Both the position numbers and the translations under genes were made by a program. Below are positions 1 through 5,229 of a DNA stretch of 5,229 nt, piece after piece. Source of the DNA: Thiomargarita sp. (GTDB lineage Bacteria; Pseudomonadota; Gammaproteobacteria; Beggiatoales; Beggiatoaceae); the NCBI GenBank assembly GCA_020721025.1, contig DYNO01000044.1, positions 14,184-19,412 on the forward strand, in the 5' to 3' direction. Numbering within the stretch: position 1 is the first letter of the stretch; every line of letters starts with the position of its first letter. The notes below the pieces were generated by a model that saw nothing but the letters and a program-made list of their open reading frames with translations, was not told where the DNA came from and did not search any database.

Positions 1-66
1 CCGATTCCAGCTTGATTTAGAAACATTGAAAGTGGTCAAGTGTCCATAAACTAAGATTGATTGCTA

Positions 67-109
67 GATTCCTCGCTTCTCGTTGTCATCATTTGGGGAG
101 TGAGGAATC
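67..109 (+). repeat. Long imperfect inverted repeat (16-bp RNA hairpin)
   Basis: Positions 67-82 (GATTCCTCGCTTCTCG) can pair with 94-109 (TGGGGAGTGAGGAATC) around an 11-nt loop. The outer 8 bp are perfect. The inner 8 bp contain four G-U pairs (75/101, 78/98, 80/96, 82/94), which would be C-A mismatches on the opposite strand, so the fold favours a + strand transcript. No T-run follows, so it is not a typical intrinsic terminator. Related GATTCC/GGAATC words occur at 3-8 and 134-139, suggesting a decayed palindromic intergenic repeat or the end of a small structured RNA. Function unknown. Confidence 0.5.
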
Positions 110-382
110 GTACATCACCAATTCACGCCGCTCGGAATCAGGCGATTTCAATCATGTGATCCATTCATAGGATTAATAATCACTATAAGCTAATATTTCT
201 GTTGAACACAACGTCTAATTTCATCGCTTCTCTCATTCGCGCCCCCTCCCTCTAGCCTTCCCCCACCATTATCAGCTATTTCCTTCCATTTTAGACTGCG
301 TAACGTGAAATTTTAATATGATACGCTTTATTTATCAATATGTTCTCAATTCTGTCCCCATTTTACTTAGTTTCAATAATAT

Positions 383-460
383 CAAACCAATTCTATAGCA
401 GAAACCAATTCCTTAAGTTATCGTTGGATATTGGTTTGCAATGCTGGTTTGAAACAAACC
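383..460. repeat. Cluster of five AAACC/GGTTT boxes, direct and inverted
   Basis: AAACCAATTC occurs twice, at 384-393 and 402-411, exactly 18 bp apart. CAAACCAAT at 383-391 is the perfect inverse of ATTGGTTTG at 430-438. GGTTTG (446-451) and CAAACC (455-460) form a perfect 6-bp stem around AAA. Five copies of one core word in 78 bp of AT-rich DNA resemble a multi-site operator or a worn repeat. It lies about 160-240 bp upstream of the promoter candidate at 620-648. No known regulator site is recognised. Confidence 0.35.
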
Positions 461-619
461 GCAGATAATATTTTCATTTTATTACATATTTAGATAATTT
501 ATCCAGACTTTAGATACTTTTAAAATTTTATTAATATTTCAAAAGGTTAGCCAATCGCACCTATATTTTCAACGCATTGATTTTAGAACGGATTACAAAA
601 AATTATTCCAGTTAGGTTA

Positions 620-648
620 TTTACAAAGGCTGTACCGTGTGCTATAAT
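620..648 (+). promoter_or_regulatory. Candidate sigma70-type promoter of the cbb operon (extended -10)
   Basis: The -35 box TTTACA (620-625, 5 of 6 to consensus) is followed by a 17-bp spacer and a perfect TATAAT -10 box at 643-648, preceded by TGC (640-642), which is the extended -10 motif. Transcription would start near 655 and give a leader of roughly 220 nt before cbbL. TTATCC (649-654) and GGATAA (668-673) make a short inverted repeat right at the predicted start. cbb operons are commonly activated by the LysR-family protein CbbR at TNA-N7/8-TNA elements; TTA-N7-TTA at 583-595 sits at a plausible distance but is weak evidence in such AT-rich DNA. Confidence 0.5.
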
Positions 649-795
649 TTATCCTAGTAAGTTCGGTGGATAATGGCTAACATATTATGTACACTTAATT
701 TTTAAGTATATCTAGTACAAATATTCCCACTTTTTCTATGAGCTTGCTAAAAACCTGATTCACTTAACGGTCTGGTTAGATTTTAAATCCATGTT

Positions 796-825
796 ACAGT
801 AACTTGAATTGTCAAGCTGTACTGT
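796..825 (+). promoter_or_regulatory. Imperfect inverted repeat in the cbbL leader, possible operator or leader hairpin
   Basis: ACAGTA (796-801) pairs with TACTGT (820-825), and CTTGA (803-807) with TCAAG (812-816) around the loop ATTG; the two stems are separated by one base on the left and three on the right. It lies about 55-80 bp upstream of the cbbL start. It overlaps a second, weaker promoter candidate: TTGTCA (809-814), 16 bp, GATAAG (831-836). It could therefore be a protein-binding site over that promoter, or a leader hairpin if the promoter at 620-648 is used. Confidence 0.35.
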
Positions 826-863
826 TAAGCGATAAGATCACCACATCAAACATATCCCATGCT

Positions 864-870
864 GAGGAGG
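864..870 (+). promoter_or_regulatory. Ribosome binding site of cbbL
   Basis: GAGGAGG lies 8 nt before the ATG at 879. It fixes the cbbL start at the conserved MSAKKYDAGVKEY sequence and argues against the longer frame opening at the TTG at 804. Confidence 0.85.
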
Positions 871-878
871 AAACACGA

Positions 879-1677
879 ATGAGCGCGAAAAAGTATGACG
901 CGGGTGTGAAAGAATACCGCACAATGTATTGGCAACCTGATTATCAAATCAAAGATTCTGATTTTCTGGCAGTTTTCAAAGTAATTCCTCCGCGCTGAAT
1001 TTGCTAAAGAAATCGGCACGCCGATCATCATGAGCGATTATTTAACTATCGGTTGGGCGGCGCACACCTCTCTGTCCAAATGGTGTCGCAAGAACGGCTT
1101 GTTATTGCATGTTCATCGCGCGATGCACGGCGTAATCGACCGCAATCCCAATCACGGGATCAATTTCCGCGTGTTAACCAAGATGTTGCGTGCGATGGGT
1201 GGCGATCATTTGCATTCTGGAACGGTGGTTGGAAAACTCGAAGGCGACCGCGAAGCCACGCTTGGTTGGGTGGACATCATGCGCGACCGCTACATCAAAG
1301 CCGACCGCTCAAGAGGGATTTTCTTCGATCAAGATTGGGGCGCGATGCCGGGAGTGCTTCCAGTGGCTTCGGGAGGAATTCACGTATGGCACATGCCAGC
1401 ATTGGTGTCGATCTTTGGAAATGATTCCGTGTTGCAATTTGGCGGTGGCACGATTGGACATCCTTGGGGCAATGCGGCAGGTGCGGCAGCGAATCGGGTG
1501 GCTCTTGAAGCGTGTGTGCAAGCGCGCAACGAAGGACGGGTACTTGAAAAAGAAGGCAAGGACATCCTTACCTCTGCTGCCCAATCAAGCCCAGAACTCA
1601 AGGTGGCGATGGAAACTTGGAAAGAAATCAAGTTTAAATTTGATGTTGTTGATAAATTAGACGTTCAACATCGTTAA
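879..1677 (+). pseudogene. cbbL: RuBisCO form IA large subunit, internally deleted and frameshifted
   Basis: Ribulose-1,5-bisphosphate carboxylase/oxygenase large subunit, which carries the active site of the L8S8 enzyme. The start at 879 gives MSAKKYDAGVKEYRTMYWQP, a typical form IA N-terminus, and this frame runs to ...FKVIPPR and a TGA at 996-998. At about 987-993 the homology jumps to RAEFAKEIGTPIIM in another frame and continues unbroken to ...VDKLDVQHR and the TAA at 1675-1677. The second part has 228 residues and includes HVHRAMH (1108-1128), the loop-6 motif GTVVGKLEGDR (lysine codon 1234-1236), FFDQDWG, SGGIHVWHMP and LQFGGGT. Compared with the usual ~473 residues, about 207 are missing (roughly 39-245), which is about 620 bp and not a multiple of three. 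The lost part holds most of the N-terminal domain and the barrel strands with the K175-type lysine and the carbamylated lysine plus Asp/Glu Mg2+ ligands (GGLDFTKDDE region), so no active enzyme can be made. An ATG at 1030 opens the second part but has no Shine-Dalgarno sequence. Cause: genomic deletion or assembly error. Confidence 0.93.
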
Positions 1678-1734
1678 CCCATTCACTTTATTCAAGACTA
1701 TCAATCACGGCTTTCCGATACAAGTAGCCGTAAA

Positions 1735-2037
1735 ATGGGCACTTTTTCGTATTTGCCACCGATGACCACCGAGCAACTTCGCAAACAAATCGAATGGATC
1801 GTCAAGAACGGTTGGAATCCTGCTGTCGAACACAGTGAACCCCAATATGCCTCGTTAAGTTATTGGTATATGTGGAAATTGCCGATGTTTGGTGAAACTG
1901 ACGTGGATCGCATTTTGGCAGAAATTGAAGCCTGTCGCCAAGCCAATCCTGATAATCATATCCGTTTGATTGGTTACGATAATTTCAAACAAACCCAAAG
2001 TGCAAGCATGGTTGTCCATCGCGGCAAAATGAGTTAA
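1735..2037 (+). CDS. cbbS: RuBisCO form IA small subunit (5' end abnormal)
   Basis: Small subunit that caps the L8S8 holoenzyme. From the first ATG the protein is 100 residues, starting MGTFSYLPPM and containing the hallmark YWYMWKLPMFGETD, the helix LAEIEACRQANP and the strand IRLIGYDNFKQTQSASMVVHRG. Form IA small subunits are usually about 110-118 residues. In the same frame, 1690-1734 reads IQDYQSRLSDTSSRK, which matches the N-terminus normal for this subtype (IQDYxSRxSDPxSRK just before FxTFSYLP). The true protein therefore begins upstream of 1735, but between the cbbL stop (1675-1677) and 1735 there is no ATG, GTG or TTG in frame; the only candidates are ATT codons at 1681 and 1690. Neither these nor the ATG at 1735 has a Shine-Dalgarno sequence. 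The start codon and ribosome binding site appear lost together with most of the cbbL-cbbS spacer. If translated from 1735 the subunit would lack its first ~15-18 residues. Confidence 0.9.
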   Translation: MGTFSYLPPMTTEQLRKQIEWIVKNGWNPAVEHSEPQYASLSYWYMWKLPMFGETDVDRILAEIEACRQANPDNHIRLIGYDNFKQTQSASMVVHRGKMS

Positions 2038-2051
2038 AAAACTCTTCTTTC

Positions 2052-2117
2052 ATTTCGTTGTCAGTGATGTTCTATGACTCACACTTCACACCCCTTTAGA
2101 CACATTGACAACGAAAT
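2052..2117 (+). repeat. Inverted repeat between cbbS and cbbQ, possible attenuator or mRNA stabiliser
   Basis: ATTTCGTTGTCA (2052-2063) is the exact inverse of TGACAACGAAAT (2106-2117). Pairing extends inward through 2066/2103 with one G-U pair, giving a 15-bp stem and a 36-nt loop. The right arm ends in TTTT (2117-2120), followed by T-rich sequence to about 2146. A smaller stem GAGTT-AAAA-AACTC (2031-2044), followed by TTCTTT, overlaps the cbbS stop codon. Placed after cbbS and before the activase genes, such structures could lower cbbQO expression relative to cbbLS or protect the cbbLS message. This role is inferred. Confidence 0.5.
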
Positions 2118-2146
2118 TTTGAGAATTTTCCCTTTTTTCGCCTTTT

Positions 2147-2151
2147 GGAGG
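2147..2151 (+). promoter_or_regulatory. Ribosome binding site of cbbQ
   Basis: GGAGG lies 6 nt before the ATG at 2158. It favours that start over the ATG at 2152, which overlaps the box, and over the ATG at 2074, whose extra 28 residues look like nothing in CbbQ. Confidence 0.75.
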
Positions 2152-2157
2152 ATGGTC

Positions 2158-2962
2158 ATGGATAATCCTATCGAACAATATCGCATCAAAGAAACCCCCT
2201 ATTACCGCGCCGTCGCGGACGAAGTGACCTTATTTGAAGCTGCTTACACTTCAAAAATGCCCATGATGCTCAAAGGTCCGACAGGCTGTGGTAAAACCCG
2301 CTTCGTCGAATACATGGCGTGGAAATTACAAAAACCTTTAATTACAGTGGCTTGCAACGAAGACATGACCGCATCCGATTTGGTGGGACGGTTTTTACTC
2401 GATGCCAACGGCACGCGCTGGCAAGATGGACCGCTCGCAATCGCCGCACGTTTTGGGGCAATTTGCTATTTAGATGAAGTCGTTGAAGCCCGCCAAGATA
2501 CCACCGTCGTCATTCACCCGTTGACCGACAATCGCCGCGTCTTACCGCTTGAAAAGAAAGGCGAATTGTTACGCGCTCACCCTGATTTTCAATTGGTGAT
2601 TTCGTACAATCCGGGTTATCAAAGTCTGATGAAAGATTTAAAACAATCGACAAAACAACGCTTTGGCGCATTGGATTTTAATTATCCCGATCATGCTATC
2701 GAAGTGGAAATTGTCGCGCACGAAACGGGCGTTGAAACCGCTGTTGCCGATAAACTGGTTTCAATTGCCGAACGCGCCCGCAATCTCAAAGGTCATGGCT
2801 TGGATGAAGGCAATTTCGACGCGGATGTTGATTTATGCGGGATCGTTGATTGTGCAAGGCGTGACGGCGGTTGCGGCGTGTCGAGTTGCGTTGGTGCGTC
2901 CGATCACCGATGACCCGGATATGCGCGACGCGCTTGATGCTGCCGTTGCCACTTTCTTCTAA
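2158..2962 (+). pseudogene. cbbQ: RuBisCO activase CbbQ (MoxR-type AAA+ ATPase), single +1 frameshift
   Basis: CbbQ is a hexameric AAA+ ATPase that with CbbO removes inhibitory sugar phosphates from RuBisCO active sites in the cytoplasm. From ATG 2158: Walker A GPTGCGKT (residues 40-47), CNEDMTASDLVGR, Walker B ICYLDEV (102-108; D106, E107), sensor-1 region SYNPGYQ (N151) and the putative arginine-finger segment KQSTKQRFG (R168). The frame is good through KGHGLDEG (near residue 218). It then drifts into unrelated sequence and stops at 2913. Homology resumes in the next frame as STRMLIYAGSLIVQGV...VRPITDDPDMRDALDAAVATFF with a TAA at 2960-2962. Dropping one base in the AATTT of 2812-2816 restores GLDEG-x-STR and a protein of 267 residues, the normal CbbQ length. 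As written, the product would be 251 residues with the last 33 foreign and the C-terminal helical subdomain lost. A sequencing error or a fresh mutation are both possible. Confidence 0.93.
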
Positions 2963-2964
2963 AA

Positions 2965-2970
2965 AAGGAG
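2965..2970 (+). promoter_or_regulatory. Ribosome binding site of cbbO
   Basis: AAGGAG lies 7 nt before the ATG at 2978, directly after the cbbQ stop at 2960-2962. The 15-nt gap indicates co-transcription and probably coupled translation of cbbQ and cbbO. Confidence 0.85.
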
Positions 2971-2977
2971 TTCCGCC

Positions 2978-5229
2978 ATGAGCGTCAATATCGGCGATTA
3001 TACGGAATTAATCAACGACTTATCGGAGAATCACCGCCAGCTTTTACAAGCCCAATGGTTAGAAGCAGCACGGGTATTATCACCTCGCGGGTTGGATAAT
3101 TGGCTCAAAAGTGCCAACGCATTGCATCGAATGGGACGCGGCGGCGATATTATCACGGCGTGGTTGAGTGATATTCCCAGCGTGGCGCGTGAAGTCGGCG
3201 AAGATGTCATTCCTGATTTTGCACAACAATGTTTGTTGTTTGCCTCACGCACGTCGGGAGCAGTCATCGAACTCATCATTTCGACCGCACCGATAGCCGC
3301 TCGAAGACTGGGCGATCCTGAACTTTTCAACGGTTATTTGCAACTTCTCAACGTGTTACTCGGACAAGCTCCGCGTGGATTGCGTCCGATGTTGTCGCAT
3401 CTTGATGAATTATTGGGCGTTTTGACGTTAGGCGGTTTGCGACGTTGGGCATTGTGGGGCGCGCAGGCACATCGCACCGATTTTGATGAACAATTGCGTT
3501 ATTTTGGATTGGAATCGGCGGAAGCGAAAGCCATGCTGCAAAAAGAACGCAAGGGAACATTATTTGTCGATATTCATCGGCGCATTGGGATGTATTTGCG
3601 GGCATTGTGGGGACGGGATTTTTTCATGCGTCCGACGGCGGGCGATTTCGATTCACGCGAAGGATTTAAGCCTTTTATCGCGGATTATTTTCTACATCTG
3701 CCCGATGCGTATGATGATTGGGAAAATATAAGCGGATTAGAGATTTACCGCGCCGCCGCCGCCCATTGTGCAGCACACGTCATGGCAACTCGACAACGCA
3801 TCGATGCTGATCGTTTAAACGCCTTGCAACAAACTTGCGTGGGGATTTTTGAGGATGCGCGAGTCGAAACGCTTGCGATTCAACGGTTTCCGCGTTTGCG
3901 CCAACTGTGGGGACAATTCCATCAAGCGCAACCCGTCGGCAATAATACTGTCGATTATTTGAATCGGATTGCCCGCGCCTTGCTTGATCAAGATTATGAA
4001 GATAATCATCCGCTTATCACATGGGCGAAAGAAAATTTTGCCGAGATTGATGTTCAAAATGTCCAAAATTCCTTGCGATTGGGCTTAGAACTCGCCGCGC
4101 ACATTCAACAACGTTCGCTACCATTTTCGCCGTATCGAGATGTCCAAGCTGCCTTGTATCGAGATGACAATCGTTATATGTGGGAGTTTGAAGAATACGA
4201 TTACGATGCGGCAATCAGCGCGGGTTATCAACAAGAACAACAAGTTCGCAAATATGTGTCGGCGATGGAATTGGCAAACGAAGTCGATGTGGAAACTGCG
4301 GGCGACGATGCCCAAGAAATTTGGGTGTGTGCAACCGAGTTTTTCGACGACGATGGCATCAGTTTCAACCAAAAAGAAGGCAAAGAACCCGTTGCAGAAC
4401 CGCGTCATTACGACGAATTTGATTATCATCTGCAATTATCACGTCCGATGTGGGCAACCGTGCTTGAAAAACGACCCAAATTAGGCGATCTGCAACAAAT
4501 TCAACGCATTATTGACGATCATCATAGCGTCACCCAAAAACTCAAACATTTGCTCGACGCGCTGCAACCTCAAGGCGTGCAACGGATTCGCAAATTGGAA
4601 GAGGGCGATGACATTGATATTAATGCCGCGATTCAATCGTTAATCGACATTCGTTTGGGAAATCAACCCGATCCGCGTGTGATGATGCGCTCAATTCGTA
4701 AAACGCGAGATATTGCTGTGTTGGTGCTGTTGGATTTGTCCGAATCGACCAACGACCGCATTGCGGGTCAAGATCACACGGTGTTAGATTTAACCCGCGC
4801 CGCGACGGTGTTATTATCTGAAGCAATTCATAAGGTTGGCGACAGTTTTGCGGTGCATGGTTTTTATTCGGACGGGCGGCATAACGTTTTTTATCAACGT
4901 TATAAAGATTTTACGCAAACGTGGAATGATTTGCCCAAAGCGCGATTGGCGGGCATGGAAGGACGGTTTTCGACACGATTGGGTGCGGCGATGCGTCATG
5001 CGACTTATTGTTTAACGCAAATTCGGGCGACTAAAAAATTATTGATGGTCATCACCGACGGCGAACCTGCGGATGTTGATGTGCGTGATCCGCAATATTT
5101 GCGTTTTGATGCGAAAAAATCGGTCGAAGAAGCCAAAAAAGTCGGGATTATGCCGTTTTGTTTAACGCTTGATCCGCGCGCAGATCAATATGTTTCTCGA
5201 ATGTTTGGACAACGCAATTATTTCATTTT
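2978..5229 (+). CDS. cbbO: RuBisCO activase partner CbbO (VWA domain protein), cut by the window end
   Basis: CbbO is the partner of CbbQ: one CbbO is reported per CbbQ hexamer, and its von Willebrand factor A domain with a metal-ion site (MIDAS) contacts RuBisCO during activation. The frame begins MSVNIGDYTELINDLSENHR and stays open without a stop for 750 codons to the last base. The first ~400 residues are largely helical and hydrophilic with no signal peptide or membrane segment. An acidic stretch EFEEYDYD (403-410) and the YDEFDY motif (478-483), the counterpart of YPEWD in NorD/CbbO proteins, come before the VWA domain (about 580-750). Its MIDAS residues are visible: DLSES (586-590), the threonine in FSTRLG (T666) and ITDGEP (D694). 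The family is usually about 770-790 residues, so only some 20-40 residues lie beyond the window. Unlike cbbL, cbbS and cbbQ, no lesion is seen. Related NorD proteins act in nitric oxide reductase maturation, but the cbb context favours CbbO. Confidence 0.93.
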   Translation, partial: MSVNIGDYTELINDLSENHRQLLQAQWLEAARVLSPRGLDNWLKSANALHRMGRGGDIITAWLSDIPSVAREVGEDVIPDFAQQCLLFASRTSGAVIELIISTAPIAARRLGDPELFNGYLQLLNVLLGQAPRGLRPMLSHLDELLGVLTLGGLRRWALWGAQAHRTDFDEQLRYFGLESAEAKAMLQKERKGTLFVDIHRRIGMYLRALWGRDFFMRPTAGDFDSREGFKPFIADYFLHLPDAYDDWENISGLEIYRAAAAHCAAHVMATRQRIDADRLNALQQTCVGIFEDARVETLAIQRFPRLRQLWGQFHQAQPVGNNTVDYLNRIARALLDQDYEDNHPLITWAKENFAEIDVQNVQNSLRLGLELAAHIQQRSLPFSPYRDVQAALYRDDNRYMWEFEEYDYDAAISAGYQQEQQVRKYVSAMELANEVDVETAGDDAQEIWVCATEFFDDDGISFNQKEGKEPVAEPRHYDEFDYHLQLSRPMWATVLEKRPKLGDLQQIQRIIDDHHSVTQKLKHLLDALQPQGVQRIRKLEEGDDIDINAAIQSLIDIRLGNQPDPRVMMRSIRKTRDIAVLVLLDLSESTNDRIAGQDHTVLDLTRAATVLLSEAIHKVGDSFAVHGFYSDGRHNVFYQRYKDFTQTWNDLPKARLAGMEGRFSTRLGAAMRHATYCLTQIRATKKLLMVITDGEPADVDVRDPQYLRFDAKKSVEEAKKVGIMPFCLTLDPRADQYVSRMFGQRNYFI

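Larger units (their letters stand above)
1..878. other. AT-rich intergenic region upstream of cbbL, no gene seen
   Basis: No reading frame here has a recognisable protein, and nothing of meaningful length is open on either strand. Base composition is clearly more AT-rich than the cbb genes that follow, especially from about 300 to 800, with many A and T runs. A divergent LysR-type cbbR gene, which often sits directly upstream of cbbL, is not present. The stretch contains the hairpin at 67-109, the AAACC/GGTTT box cluster at 383-460, the promoter candidate at 620-648 and the inverted repeat at 796-825, each listed separately. Long noncoding stretches are known in large sulfur bacteria, but that link is inference. 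Confidence 0.75.

Noticed and set aside
1..800. A divergent cbbR gene, CRISPR array or tRNA upstream
   Set aside because: No LysR-type coding sequence, regular direct repeats with spacers, or cloverleaf was found on either strand.
804..998. A 64-codon frame opening at a TTG and containing the CbbL N-terminus
   Set aside because: The first 25 codons match nothing in CbbL, and the ATG at 879 has a strong ribosome binding site and the conserved MSAKKYDAGVKEY start.
980..1000. Intron, intein or programmed frameshift to explain the broken cbbL
   Set aside because: Sequence is missing at this point, not inserted, so none of these can restore the ~207 absent residues.
1642..1672. GATGTTG/CAACATC inverted repeat at the end of cbbL
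   Set aside because: It is 7 bp with a 17-nt loop inside conserved codons (VVDKLDVQH) and has no following T-run; the codons explain it.
1030..1677. An independent 215-residue RuBisCO-like protein
   Set aside because: It is the C-terminal part of CbbL; homology continues upstream of the ATG at 1030 to 991, and there is no ribosome binding site, so it is a remnant and not a separate gene.
2074..2157. An N-terminal extension of CbbQ from the ATG at 2074
   Set aside because: The extra 28 residues are unlike the family and overlap the inverted repeat; the GGAGG at 2147-2151 points to the ATG at 2158.
3031..4999. Several minus-strand and alternate-frame openings across cbbO
   Set aside because: They are shadows of the single long cbbO frame and show no recognisable protein or ribosome binding site.

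Overview
The window carries the start of a Calvin-cycle carboxylation operon. After about 880 bp of AT-rich, gene-free DNA come cbbL (form I RuBisCO large subunit), cbbS (small subunit), cbbQ (MoxR-type AAA+ RuBisCO activase) and cbbO (von Willebrand factor A activase partner), all on the + strand. The cbbL-cbbS-cbbQ-cbbO order, the cbbS N-terminal sequence and the CbbQ sequence point to the noncarboxysomal form IA type (often called IAq) of chemolithoautotrophic proteobacteria. The moderate-to-low GC coding style with very AT-rich flanks suggests a sulfur-oxidising gammaproteobacterium of the Thiotrichales/Beggiatoa kind. That placement is inference and cannot be settled from this window.

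Region by region: 1-878 is noncoding. It holds a long imperfect hairpin (67-109), a cluster of AAACC/GGTTT boxes (383-460), a convincing extended -10 sigma70-type promoter (620-648), an imperfect inverted repeat (796-825) and a clear ribosome binding site (864-870). 879-1677 is cbbL with a large internal deletion: the first ~38 residues are joined out of frame to the last 228, and about 207 residues, including the carbamylated lysine and the metal-binding acidic residues, are absent. 1678-2037 is cbbS; its homology continues upstream of the first ATG with no standard start codon and no ribosome binding site, and the cbbL-cbbS spacer is almost gone. 2038-2157 is a spacer with a 15-bp inverted repeat. 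2158-2962 is cbbQ with a single +1 frameshift near codon 219. 2978-5229 is cbbO, open for 750 codons and cut by the window end only a little short of its usual C-terminus.

In a working operon CbbL and CbbS form the L8S8 enzyme that fixes CO2, and CbbQ (a hexameric ATPase) with CbbO (the substrate-binding partner) removes inhibitory sugar phosphates from its active sites. As written here, cbbL cannot give active enzyme, cbbQ lacks its native C-terminus and cbbS has lost its normal start, yet the remaining codons are well conserved and cbbO is clean. Either this is a very recently broken (probably redundant) operon, or the assembly contains local deletions and an indel. Deciding between these is the main question raised by the window. 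I found no previously undescribed system here.
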